Shown here in pieces: positions 1 through 6,382 of a stretch of DNA of 6,564 nucleotides (positions are counted from its first letter, which is position 1; every line of letters starts with the position of its first letter). The notes beneath the pieces were generated by a model. It was not told the DNA's origin. It ran no database searches and worked only from the letters and a program-made list of their open reading frames with translations. The position numbers and the translations under genes are program-made. Source of the DNA: DATBLZ01 sp036555065 (GTDB lineage Bacteria; Pseudomonadota; Gammaproteobacteria; Steroidobacterales; Rariloculaceae); the NCBI GenBank assembly GCA_036555065.1, contig DATBLZ010000105.1, positions 1 through 6,564 on the forward strand, given 5' to 3'.

Positions 1-1563
1 AAGGTAAGTCGCGAAGCTGCCGTCGTCGGCCGTGTAGCGGAACCCGAGCTCGAGATCGAGCGTATCGCGCAGGCCGATCGTGAGGTGACCGAAGACTGCT
101 CTGTCGGTATCCCTCGACTCGTCGAGCCAATCGCGCGTCAAGAAAGTCTGCGGAGCATAGCTCGCAACGTCGTTGTTGCCGACGGTAGCGCCCCAAGCGC
201 GCACGTAGTTGACGGCCGTCATGTCCCAGAGCGGCCGGCCGTCCTCGCCCGGCGGCCCGCGGCCGACCGGCGGGTTCGGCCCTGTGTTCGGGATCGCGAA
301 TTCCCAGTCCTCCCAGCCGTAGGCACGCAGTCGATTCTCGTATTCCTGGTAATAGAGACCGAGCAGCGACTGCAACCGACCGCCGAAGTGATTACCGGTG
401 AGGTGGAGCTCCTGCGTCGTAGCGCCCACACGATTGAGACGGATTCTCGTGCGGCACGTGAACTCCGAGGCGTCGGCGTCGGCGGCCAGGCGGGAATCAG
501 CGTTGTTGTGCGACGTCAATGACTCGAGAGCAAGCCGCGGCGTTATGTTCCAATTGAGTGTCAGCGTCGCATATCGGCTGTCGAACACGGACGTCGGGCC
601 GGGCAGGTTGGACATCGTCTGCCACTTGCCGAGCACGCCGCCTGGGTAGCCGGGCTCATGCGTTTCGGGCGTGTAACGATCGCCGGCGAGCGGCGCGGGC
701 GGGGCGGGGAAGGCCGGGTTGACGGCACGCGCTCGATCCAGGTAATCGGGATTACCGGCCAAGACGTTGTACGCGATGTAGCCGAGTTGGTTGGGGTTCG
801 AAATACGAACGACGCGGGCGTCGGAGCCGTAGGAATTCTCCTCGTTGGCGACGAGCCGCAGCGAGAAATCGGTGGTCGGTTCCCAGAGCATGTCGAAGCG
901 ATAGAAGCTGTCGTCCTCGGCGCCGAGCGTCAACGGCGCAGTTTGGCTCTCGAGAAACCCGTCGTTGCGGTCGGCCGCTGCGGTCCAGCGGGTCTTGATC
1001 CCTGCGGCGATCGGCCAGTCCACGGCTAGCGTCACCGCGCGGCGGTCGAGCTCCCCGATGCGCGCGTCGACGCGCGCGCCGAGCGTATCGCCGGGCCGGC
1101 GCGTGATCAGATGGATCGCGCCGCCGTTCGCGTTGCGGCCGAAGAGCGTCCCTTGCGGGCCGCGCAGCACCTCGACGCGCTCGAGCTCGACGAAGCTCCT
1201 CTGCAGAAATCCCCAGTTGCCCACCGATACGCCGTCGACGTAGACCGTGACGCCCGGCAGCCCGCGAATGGTCATGAAGGACTCACGCTCGCCGCCGGTC
1301 AGTCCGGGAGCGAGCACGACGTTCGGCACCATAATGCCGAGGTCACGTCCCGAGTCGATGCCTGCGGCGTCGAGCTCCTCGCCAGAGATCGCTTTGATCG
1401 ACATCGGCGTCTCTTGGAGGTTCGTCTGCACGCGCGTCGCGGTGACGATGATCTCTTCAAGTGTCGCGGCTCGTTTTTGGGCGTGGGCCGGCGTCATCAA
1501 CGATGTGAGCGTCACCGTTAGGCAGGTAACGCGGAGCGGCAGTAACGGTTCACGTTTGCTCAT
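1..1563 (-). CDS. TonB-dependent outer-membrane receptor, N-terminal 521 residues (3' end outside window)
   Basis: The reading frame runs from an ATG at 1563 without a stop to the left edge, giving 521 codons. The family is usually about 700-900 residues, so the missing part is C-terminal beta-barrel. Residues 1-28 form a Sec signal peptide ending in AHA before Gln29. A TonB box follows at 35-44 (LEEIIVTATR). The plug domain spans about 45-160, with the diagnostic stretch around 107-156 (YVDGV, VELERVEVLRGPQGTLFGRN, GGAIHLITRRP). Barrel strands follow, including LGFRYTADD at 506-514. A Pro/Gly-rich segment at 425-445 looks like an extracellular loop. Such receptors import siderophore-iron, B12, sugars or other bulky ligands using TonB-ExbBD energy; the ligand cannot be told here. 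No convincing Shine-Dalgarno precedes the ATG, but an in-frame stop lies only six codons upstream and the signal peptide supports this start. It is divergent from the lipoprotein gene at 1766. Confidence 0.95.
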   Translation of the reverse strand, partial: MSKREPLLPLRVTCLTVTLTSLMTPAHAQKRAATLEEIIVTATRVQTNLQETPMSIKAISGEELDAAGIDSGRDLGIMVPNVVLAPGLTGGERESFMTIRGLPGVTVYVDGVSVGNWGFLQRSFVELERVEVLRGPQGTLFGRNANGGAIHLITRRPGDTLGARVDARIGELDRRAVTLAVDWPIAAGIKTRWTAAADRNDGFLESQTAPLTLGAEDDSFYRFDMLWEPTTDFSLRLVANEENSYGSDARVVRISNPNQLGYIAYNVLAGNPDYLDRARAVNPAFPAPPAPLAGDRYTPETHEPGYPGGVLGKWQTMSNLPGPTSVFDSRYATLTLNWNITPRLALESLTSHNNADSRLAADADASEFTCRTRIRLNRVGATTQELHLTGNHFGGRLQSLLGLYYQEYENRLRAYGWEDWEFAIPNTGPNPPVGRGPPGEDGRPLWDMTAVNYVRAWGATVGNNDVASYAPQTFLTRDWLDESRDTDRAVFGHLTIGLRDTLDLELGFRYTADDGSFATYL

Positions 1564-1765
1564 TAGGGAGTTGCGCGATCAGGCGTGGAGGCGAGCAAAA
1601 GCGGGATGCCGGAAGAAAGCCGCACGAGTCTATCACTGGCGCCGCATCGCCGGCCTCGATGCTCTGGTTTCTCTCGTATTTTGCTCGTACGCGGGTCCGG
1701 AATCGCGGGAGGGTCTCCGTTAGAAGATCGTAGCGTGGCGACGAGGAACCCCTTAGGAGCGCTGT
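1564..1765. promoter_or_regulatory. Divergent intergenic region between receptor and lipoprotein genes
   Basis: This 202-bp gap must contain the promoters of both the leftward receptor gene and the rightward lipoprotein gene. I see no convincing sigma-70 pair on either strand. A less GC-rich patch lies around 1665-1690 and contains a tandem CTCGTA at 1673-1678 and 1684-1689, exactly 11 bp apart, which is one helical turn. This could be a pair of activator or repressor half-sites, but six-base matches of this kind can arise by chance. Short open frames crossing the gap on both strands show no family signature and are not called. Confidence 0.4.
1754..1759 (+). promoter_or_regulatory. Ribosome binding site for the lipoprotein gene
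   Basis: TAGGAG lies six bases upstream of the ATG at 1766. It is a near-consensus Shine-Dalgarno and fixes the lipoprotein start at that ATG. Confidence 0.7.
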
Positions 1766-2656
1766 ATGCAATTACCGGCGATTGAGTCATTAAGAAAGAG
1801 AGCCAGCCGATTGTTCGTTTGCGCGACCATCGCCTACGGCAGCGCGGGATGCCACGACAGCAGCTCGGGTGGGCCCAACACGGCGGCTACGACGGCCTCG
1901 CCCCCGCCACCGCCCGTCGTCCCCTCTGAGCCCGCTACGCATGGCTACTTCAGCGGCGGGGTAGATATCGGTCCTTCGAACTACTACGGTGAAGCGTTGC
2001 TAACAGTTGATGGTCTCGTTCGGATCTACCTCGCAGGACCTTTCGGCGCATACGACTCGGCGGGCTCGAGGCAGTTTACGGGGCGGCTCGAATTCGTTGC
2101 CGGCCAAGCCCGTGGTGCCGGCATCGTATTGAAGCAAGAGTGCCAAACCGCCGGCACGACTGCTGTGTGCCGCGCGGAGCCTGCCGAAATCAGCATTACG
2201 ACGGCGACGCGCAGCCTGTTGGCCGGCCGGATAACGATGGCGAACAACGGCGAGGTTTGGTCGTTTCAAATGGGTTGGCCGACGGCGACGTATTTGGAGC
2301 CGGCGACGTTCGAGCTTGCGGCAGGGCAGTACTCCGAGGAGCTCGTTGGGCTTGCGATCGACGCCGTCATCAACGTCGACAGCAACGGCCGCCTCTATTT
2401 CCAGAGCGCCCATTCGGGCTGCGTCGGCAACGGAACGTTGACTCCGCACTTGGACGGCACATTCAATGTCTATGACGTCACCCTGCTGGTCGAGAATTGC
2501 GCTTCGGGCTACGAGGCGACAAACGGCGAATTCGAAGGCCTTGCGACTCGCACGATCGGTGATTGGGACTGGGGCGATTGGCTCGTTATATCGCTCTCGA
2601 CGCCCGATGGGGCTCCGACGCCCCAGGCGTTCGTCATGTGGGGAAGCCGTATTTAG
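1766..2656 (+). CDS. Putative secreted lipoprotein with two cysteine-containing beta-rich halves
   Basis: This 296-residue protein begins with a basic n-region (RKRASR at 10-15), then a short hydrophobic segment and a possible lipobox SAGC with Cys29 as the lipidated residue. The Ser at -3 makes the lipobox imperfect. A low-complexity Ser/Thr/Pro linker (about 32-57, with five consecutive prolines) follows, and the rest is predicted beta-rich. The two halves look alike in design. Residues 60-157 contain 'LLTVDGLVRIYL' and Cys126/Cys135. Residues 188-296 contain 'AVINVDSNGRLYF' and Cys219/Cys245. The second half resembles a motif pattern I associate with uncharacterised proteobacterial lipoproteins: Cys-x-x-Asn-Gly, then FNVY, then a second Cys, then GxxxGLA. 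I know no function for it. The cysteine pairs could form disulfides in the periplasm. It is transcribed away from the TonB receptor and ends 4 bp before the end of the convergent permease gene. Confidence 0.85.
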   Translation: MQLPAIESLRKRASRLFVCATIAYGSAGCHDSSSGGPNTAATTASPPPPPVVPSEPATHGYFSGGVDIGPSNYYGEALLTVDGLVRIYLAGPFGAYDSAGSRQFTGRLEFVAGQARGAGIVLKQECQTAGTTAVCRAEPAEISITTATRSLLAGRITMANNGEVWSFQMGWPTATYLEPATFELAAGQYSEELVGLAIDAVINVDSNGRLYFQSAHSGCVGNGTLTPHLDGTFNVYDVTLLVENCASGYEATNGEFEGLATRTIGDWDWGDWLVISLSTPDGAPTPQAFVMWGSRI

Positions 2657-2661
2657 CGGCT
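2645..2661. terminator. Weak hairpin at the convergent gene ends
   Basis: AGCCG at 2645-2649 and CGGCT at 2657-2661 can pair around a seven-base TATTTAG loop that includes the lipoprotein stop codon. It sits exactly where two convergent genes end, so it could act in both directions. The stem is only five pairs and no T-tract follows on either strand, so the terminator assignment is weak. Confidence 0.2.
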
Positions 2662-3935
2662 CACGTTTGCGGATTACGGAGGCGCACGATCAAGCGTAGC
2701 GCCAAGCCGAGCGCCAGTACGATCGCGACGTCACGCAGCGCTACGAGCGACGTCGTCGCGAGGACGCCGAGCGCAAGCAGCACGGCGAGCGCGGCCAAGA
2801 TCTGCCCGAACGGAATCGAGACAGGGGCCGGGCCGCCCTGCTTGCGCAAGACCGGGAGCGCCGCGCAGCTCCCGGCGTAGACGAGAAGCCGCGTCAGCGC
2901 CGAGAACGTCGCGAGGTATGCGAATGTGCCCGAAACCGTGAGGAGCCACACGAGAAGGGCGCTCGTGAGGATCGCGATGGTCGGCGTGCCGCGGATTGCG
3001 TGCACGAACGAGAGCGCGCGCGGCAGCTCGCCTTGCGCGGACAGTGCGTAGAGCACGCGTGGCGCGGCAATCATCCATACGCTCAACGTCCCTGCGCACG
3101 ACAACACGGCCGTCACCGCCACGAGCGTCGCGCCCGGTGCGCCGACGAGCGCAGCCGCGGCATCGGCGAGGGGTCTCTTCGTTTCGCCGAGATTGGGTAC
3201 GGTGTGCATGCACGCGAGCACGAGCAGCGAATAGAGAAGCCCGACGGCGGCAATGCCGCCGACCAGGCCGATCGGCACGTCGCGGCGCGGATTCCGCGCC
3301 TCGCCTGCGACGACCGTCGATTGCTCGAACCCCAGGAACGCGTAGAGCGCGATCAAGAACGCTGCGCCGAGATCGTCGATCTTGGCCGGCGCAGGCAACG
3401 GCAACGCGTCGCCGCGGGCGAGCCACGCGCCCGCGAGCGCGAGCAGCACGAGTGGTATCAGCTTGAGCGCAAGCAGGACGTTGCCCGTGAGCGCGCCGCG
3501 GACGACGCCGCGCAGATTGATCGCGGCGATGACAGCGACGAAGACCGTGATCGCCACGACGCGTGCGGCGGTGCCCTGGAGCGGCGCCCACAGACCGCCG
3601 CCGTAGTCGAGCATCGTGACTGCGATCGCGCCGAACGTCGCAAGCCGCGAAAGGTACAAGAGCCAGCCGGCGACGAAGCCCGCGAACGGGCCGAAGGCAG
3701 AGCTCACGTAGACGACGGGGCCGCCCGTGACGTCATAGCGGCTCGCGACCTCGGCCATGCAGAGCACGATCAAGACCACCAGCACCAACATGCCAAGCAA
3801 GGCCGCGAGGCTCGCACTGCCGGCGCCGGCAGCGAGCGCCGCCGGCATCGTGAAAATGCCGGCGCCGATGACACTGTTGAGCGTGATCGAAACGAGATCG
3901 GCGCGGCTTAAGCCCCGCCTGAGCTCAGCGGTCAT
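2661..3935 (-). CDS. APC-superfamily amino acid/amine permease
   Basis: This 424-residue inner-membrane protein has about twelve hydrophobic segments, near residues 15-35, 42-62, 76-98, 124-140, 150-172, 189-210, 222-243, 268-290, 318-336, 339-362, 376-396 and 400-417. TM1 carries the unwound-helix glycine motif GAGIF (24-28). TM6 carries FLGFEQS (200-206) followed by GEARNPRRDVP (211-221). Both are hallmarks of the APC fold (TC 2.A.3), in which these two broken helices bind the substrate's amino and carboxyl groups. The length is typical of the family. The substrate (amino acid, polyamine or other amine) and the mode (symport or exchange) cannot be assigned. The ATG at 3935 lies 3 bp after the stop of the pentad-repeat gene and has no good Shine-Dalgarno of its own, so translation is probably coupled. 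The next upstream enzyme gene encodes an apparently exported amidase, which could supply an amine or amino-acid substrate (inference). Confidence 0.93.
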   Translation of the reverse strand: MTAELRRGLSRADLVSITLNSVIGAGIFTMPAALAAGAGSASLAALLGMLVLVVLIVLCMAEVASRYDVTGGPVVYVSSAFGPFAGFVAGWLLYLSRLATFGAIAVTMLDYGGGLWAPLQGTAARVVAITVFVAVIAAINLRGVVRGALTGNVLLALKLIPLVLLALAGAWLARGDALPLPAPAKIDDLGAAFLIALYAFLGFEQSTVVAGEARNPRRDVPIGLVGGIAAVGLLYSLLVLACMHTVPNLGETKRPLADAAAALVGAPGATLVAVTAVLSCAGTLSVWMIAAPRVLYALSAQGELPRALSFVHAIRGTPTIAILTSALLVWLLTVSGTFAYLATFSALTRLLVYAGSCAALPVLRKQGGPAPVSIPFGQILAALAVLLALGVLATTSLVALRDVAIVLALGLALRLIVRLRNPQT

Positions 3936-3938
3936 GAC

Positions 3939-4460
3939 CTAGAGAGGACAGACGACGTCGAGCCCGTAGCGCTCGAAGAACTCGACGGCGAGTGGATCGC
4001 GCTCGAGCGGGCTGATCACATGCTCGCCGAGCGCCCCGCCGCCGCACGCGTAGTGGCCGATCGCGGCGCCGCCGATGGCCGCGCCGCCGATCGCGCCGCC
4101 GCCGAGCGCGATCCCACCGATTGCCAGGCCGCCGATCGCGCCGATGCCGAGCGATAGGCCTCCGAGGCTCAGGGCGCCGAAGGCGAGGCCACCGACCGCG
4201 ATGATTCCGCGCACGAGTCCGCCGAGGGCCAGCACGCCGGTCGCGAAGTCGCCGATCGCGATGATGCCCTTCGCGTGGCCGCGGAACTCGCCGCGCTCGA
4301 GGTCCGGACCGATGGCGATGTCGTAGAGAGGTAGGCCCGCGAACGTCGCCGCCGAGCGCCGGCGCACGCCGCGCCAGACGACGGGGCTGCCGCGCTTGAG
4401 CGCGCTCACTTCGCTCTCCAATTCCGCGACTCGTTTCTCGAGATCCTCACGCGTGCGCAT
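3939..4460 (-). CDS. Glycine pentad-repeat protein with N-terminal coiled coil (uncharacterised)
   Basis: Using the ATG at 4460, which has GGAG six bases upstream, the protein is 173 residues. An in-frame TTG at 4490 would add ten residues but lacks such support. Residues 3-23 form a short coiled coil, with Leu7, Val11, Leu14, Val18 and Leu21 in a/d spacing. A linker at 24-60 contains Arg-rich WRGVRRR and FAGLPLYDIAIGPD. From Gly65 to Gly145 a glycine occurs at every fifth residue without a break (17 glycines), with consensus G-x-[ILA]-[AS]-[ILV]. A short polar C-terminus (146-173) follows. I recall similar 'FGLPL..IAxGPD...RGHAKGIIAIGD' proteins of unknown function in several phyla. The period of five suggests a pentapeptide-like beta-solenoid or a glycine-zipper membrane assembly; the sequence alone does not decide. 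It lies 49 bp after the amidase gene and 3 bp before the permease. Confidence 0.85.
   Translation of the reverse strand: MRTREDLEKRVAELESEVSALKRGSPVVWRGVRRRSAATFAGLPLYDIAIGPDLERGEFRGHAKGIIAIGDFATGVLALGGLVRGIIAVGGLAFGALSLGGLSLGIGAIGGLAIGGIALGGGAIGGAAIGGAAIGHYACGGGALGEHVISPLERDPLAVEFFERYGLDVVCPL
4014..4268 (-). repeat. In-frame 15-bp repeat array encoding glycine pentads
   Basis: This stretch encodes residues 65-149 of the pentad-repeat protein as degenerate 15-bp units, visible on the plus strand as recurring GCCGATCGCG and GCCGCCGA blocks. The second half (about 4023-4150) is the most uniform (units GLAIG, GIALG, GGAIG, GAAIG, GAAIG). This suggests more recent unit duplication there than in the N-terminal units. 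The reading frame is intact throughout. Confidence 0.75.
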
Positions 4461-4509
4461 CGTCGTCTCCGCAGTGGCGCGACGCAGCAACTATACCCGA
4501 GCCCCGGGG
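4461..4509 (-). promoter_or_regulatory. Gap between amidase and pentad-repeat genes
   Basis: This 49-bp spacer holds the palindrome CCCCGGGG just after the amidase stop, then TATAGT (minus strand, about 4490-4495), which matches five of six bases of a sigma-70 -10 box. I cannot find a matching -35 at proper spacing, so an internal promoter is only possible. No terminator with a T-run is present, so read-through from the amidase gene is likely. Confidence 0.25.
4467..4470 (-). promoter_or_regulatory. Ribosome binding site that decides the pentad-repeat start
   Basis: On the minus strand GGAG ends six bases before the ATG at 4460. The in-frame TTG at 4490 lies upstream of this site, so the shorter 173-residue product is preferred. 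Confidence 0.65.
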
Positions 4510-6042
4510 TTAAGCGACGGTCGGGCGCCGCTCGCCGATGCGCGTCGCCTGCTCGAACGCATGCGCGAACTGGAGCAGCGTGAAATCTTCGCGATACCGG
4601 CCCACGATCTGAATGCCGACGGGTAGTCCTTCAGGTGTGAATCCCGCCGGCACGGAGATCGCGGGCCGAAACGTCGCGGTGATCCAATAGGCTGACTTCA
4701 TCCAAGCGACGTAGTGCTCCATCGCAACGCCGTCGATCTCCTTGGGCCAATCGAGCGCCGCGTCGAATGGTGGGACCTGATTCACGGCGCAGAGCGTGAA
4801 CTCATAACGCTCCTGGAATTGACGCATGCGCTCGAGGAGCTGCGCGTGGCGGACCAGCGCGTCGGCGACGGCGGCGCTCGACAATGCACGCCCCGCCTCG
4901 ATCTCGCCGATCGCCTCGGGTTTCAGCTGGTCGCGGAACTGATCGAGCAAGGGTCCATACGTGGCGGCGCTCCGGAACGCGCGAATTGTGAGAAATATCG
5001 AATCGGCTTCACGGAGATCCGGATGAGCCTCCTCGACGATGCAGCCGAGGCTCTCGAACGTCTTGCGCTGCGCTTCGAGCACGGCGCGCACGCGCGGATC
5101 GAGCGGCAAGCCGCCGAGATCGGGGCACCACGCAACGCGCGTGCCACGGAAGCTCCGCTCGAGCGCGCCGTGAAACACGGCCGGGTCCGATACATCGCAG
5201 CCCGGGTCGCGGGGGTCGGCGCCGGCCATGACGCTCGAGAGCAACGCGACGTCGGCGACCGTGCGCGCCAGCGGCCCATTGACGGAAAAGCCGAGCATGG
5301 GAAACGTCGTCGGCACCGTCGGCACGAGCCCGACTGTCGGCCGCATGCCTACGACGTTGTTGAAGTTGCCGGGATTTCTGAGCGAGCCGCCCAAGTCGCT
5401 GCCGTCGGCGATCGGTAGCATGCCGGATGCCAGCGCCGCACCGGCGCCGCCGCTCGAGCCGCCGGCGCTCTTCGTGAGGTCGTAGGGGTTGAACGTCGTG
5501 CCGTACACCTTGTTATAGGTGTGCGAGCCCATACCGAACTCCGGAACGTTCGTCTTGCCGATCGGGATCGTGCCGGCATTGCGCAGGCGCTCGACGAGCA
5601 CCGAATCCTCGGTCGGCATCGCGTCCTTGTAGATCGTCGAGCCGCGTGTGTACGGAAAGCCGACGGCGGGCTGAAGGTCCTTGAACGCGATCGGCAGACC
5701 ATGGAGCGGCGGCAGCGGTGCGCCGCTCGCGGCGCGCCGATCGGCGGCGTCGGCGAGCGCGAGGCAGCGCTCGTCATCGACCTTGGCGACGATCGCGTTG
5801 ATGCGCGGATTGAGCCGGCCGATGTTCTCGAGATGCGCGGCCATTACCTCGCGCGCCGAGAGCTCGCGTGTCCGCACGAGCCTCGCGAGCCCCGTAGCGC
5901 TCATGAAGCAGAGCTCCGCAGCGCCCGATGCCGCCATCAGCGAAGACTCCTGCGTTCCGGCGCAACTCGCCAATGCGCCCACCGCGGCGCCGGCGCCGGC
6001 GGCTTTGAGGAAGTCCCGCCGCGCGTACGTTTCGTCATGCAT
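4510..6042 (-). CDS. Amidase-signature hydrolase with twin-arginine signal and lipobox
   Basis: This is a 510-residue amidase-signature (Pfam Amidase type) enzyme that hydrolyses a C-N amide bond. The Ser-cisSer-Lys triad is complete: Lys121 in LPIAFKDL, Ser196 (with adjacent Ser197) in SAGGSSGG, and nucleophile Ser220 in GSDLGGSLRNP. The Lys-Ser and Ser-Ser spacings of 75 and 24 match fatty acid amide hydrolase (142/217/241). The N-terminus reads ARRDFLKAAG, a Tat motif with Ala in place of the usual Ser/Thr. A hydrophobic stretch and LASC (24-27) follow, so export and possible lipidation at Cys27 are likely. The C-terminal GLPVGIQIVGR block is typical of the family. The ATG at 6042 has GGGA five bases upstream; a GTG at 6063, 1 bp after the previous stop, would add seven residues. 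The substrate is unknown. GatA of the tRNA amidotransferase is unlikely because of the export signal and the lack of gatB/gatC nearby. Confidence 0.93.
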   Translation of the reverse strand: MHDETYARRDFLKAAGAGAAVGALASCAGTQESSLMAASGAAELCFMSATGLARLVRTRELSAREVMAAHLENIGRLNPRINAIVAKVDDERCLALADAADRRAASGAPLPPLHGLPIAFKDLQPAVGFPYTRGSTIYKDAMPTEDSVLVERLRNAGTIPIGKTNVPEFGMGSHTYNKVYGTTFNPYDLTKSAGGSSGGAGAALASGMLPIADGSDLGGSLRNPGNFNNVVGMRPTVGLVPTVPTTFPMLGFSVNGPLARTVADVALLSSVMAGADPRDPGCDVSDPAVFHGALERSFRGTRVAWCPDLGGLPLDPRVRAVLEAQRKTFESLGCIVEEAHPDLREADSIFLTIRAFRSAATYGPLLDQFRDQLKPEAIGEIEAGRALSSAAVADALVRHAQLLERMRQFQERYEFTLCAVNQVPPFDAALDWPKEIDGVAMEHYVAWMKSAYWITATFRPAISVPAGFTPEGLPVGIQIVGRYREDFTLLQFAHAFEQATRIGERRPTVA

Positions 6043-6064
6043 GTGGTTCCCGTTGCGCTGCACT

Positions 6065-6382
6065 TCATTGTGGGAGCGGCTTCAGCCGCGATTCGAAAAT
6101 GCCGACCTCGGCCTCGGACTCGGTCCACTTGCCGAATGCCGCATCGAGCGCCGCATACTGCTCGGCCGCTTCGACGAGCATGCGCTCGCGATCCGCCGGC
6201 GTTTCCCAAGAATCGACCGTGAGATAGCGACGTGGGTTGGCGGTGTCGCGAAGCAGCGTCGTGCCGTTGAAGCCCGAGTACCGCGCGAACAAGCGCTGCC
6301 AGTCGCCGCGAGGGCCGTAAGCCTGCTCGAAGTCGTCGAGGGCCGTCTCCCTGACGATGAATTCCCAAACGACGTGAATCAT
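6065..6382 (-). CDS. Antibiotic biosynthesis monooxygenase-like dimeric alpha-beta-barrel protein
   Basis: This 105-residue cytoplasmic protein looks like the ABM/dimeric alpha-beta-barrel family. It starts with beta-strand IHVVWEFIV, then a helix containing FEQAYGPRGDWQRLF (18-32), a turn GFNGTTLLRD (37-46), strand YLTVDSWET (53-61) and helix RERMLVEAAEQYAALDAAF. Members are ferredoxin-like dimers. Some oxygenate quinone precursors or degrade haem, but many have no known activity, and no cofactor ligand is diagnostic here. The last eight or so codons (ESRLKPLPQ) are supplied by a REP-like hairpin at 6069-6091, so the tail is probably not ancestral. There is no clear Shine-Dalgarno before the ATG at 6382. 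The stop lies 22 bp before the amidase ATG, consistent with co-transcription. A functional link to amide breakdown is not evident from sequence. Confidence 0.8.
   Translation of the reverse strand: MIHVVWEFIVRETALDDFEQAYGPRGDWQRLFARYSGFNGTTLLRDTANPRRYLTVDSWETPADRERMLVEAAEQYAALDAAFGKWTESEAEVGIFESRLKPLPQ
6069..6091. repeat. REP-like palindromic element
   Basis: On the plus strand this reads TGTGGGAGCGG then CTTCAGCCGCGA. GCGGC (6076-6080) and GCCGC (6085-6089) pair around TTCA, and a GGAG-type head lies just 5' of the stem. This head-plus-hairpin form is known from dispersed REP elements of pseudomonads and xanthomonads, which are mobilised by RAYT (REP-associated transposase-like) proteins. 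Only one copy is visible here. It overlaps the end of the monooxygenase-like gene and lies just before the amidase start, where a transcript hairpin could affect stability. Confidence 0.7.

Noticed and set aside
85..1723. Several plus-strand open frames across the receptor region
   Set aside because: The minus strand carries an unbroken 521-codon frame with signal peptide, TonB box and plug motifs, so these are shadows.
1550..1790. Two short minus-strand frames (73 and 75 codons) upstream of the receptor
   Set aside because: They have no signature, overlap each other and both divergent gene starts, and are better explained as non-coding regulatory DNA.
3000..3911. Long plus-strand open frame (303 codons) opposite the permease
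   Set aside because: Its composition is dominated by Arg, Ala, Glu and Asp, with no domain pattern. It mirrors the codon bias of the clear membrane-protein gene on the minus strand.
4014..4268. Repeat array considered as CRISPR or non-coding satellite
   Set aside because: The units are degenerate, about 15 bp, without spacers, and keep an open reading frame with a strict glycine period.
4461..4490. TTG start at 4490 extending the pentad-repeat protein by ten residues
   Set aside because: The ATG at 4460 has a GGAG at ideal spacing and starts exactly at the coiled coil; the TTG has no comparable site.
4510..6042. Assignment as GatA of the Glu-tRNA(Gln) amidotransferase
   Set aside because: There is an export signal, no gatB or gatC neighbour, and the catalytic region reads LRNPGNFNNVVGMRP rather than the GatA-like form.
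6043..6063. GTG start at 6063 for the amidase
   Set aside because: It has no Shine-Dalgarno upstream. The ATG at 6042 has GGGA at workable spacing and leaves a normal Tat n-region. The GTG remains possible because it lies 1 bp after the preceding stop.
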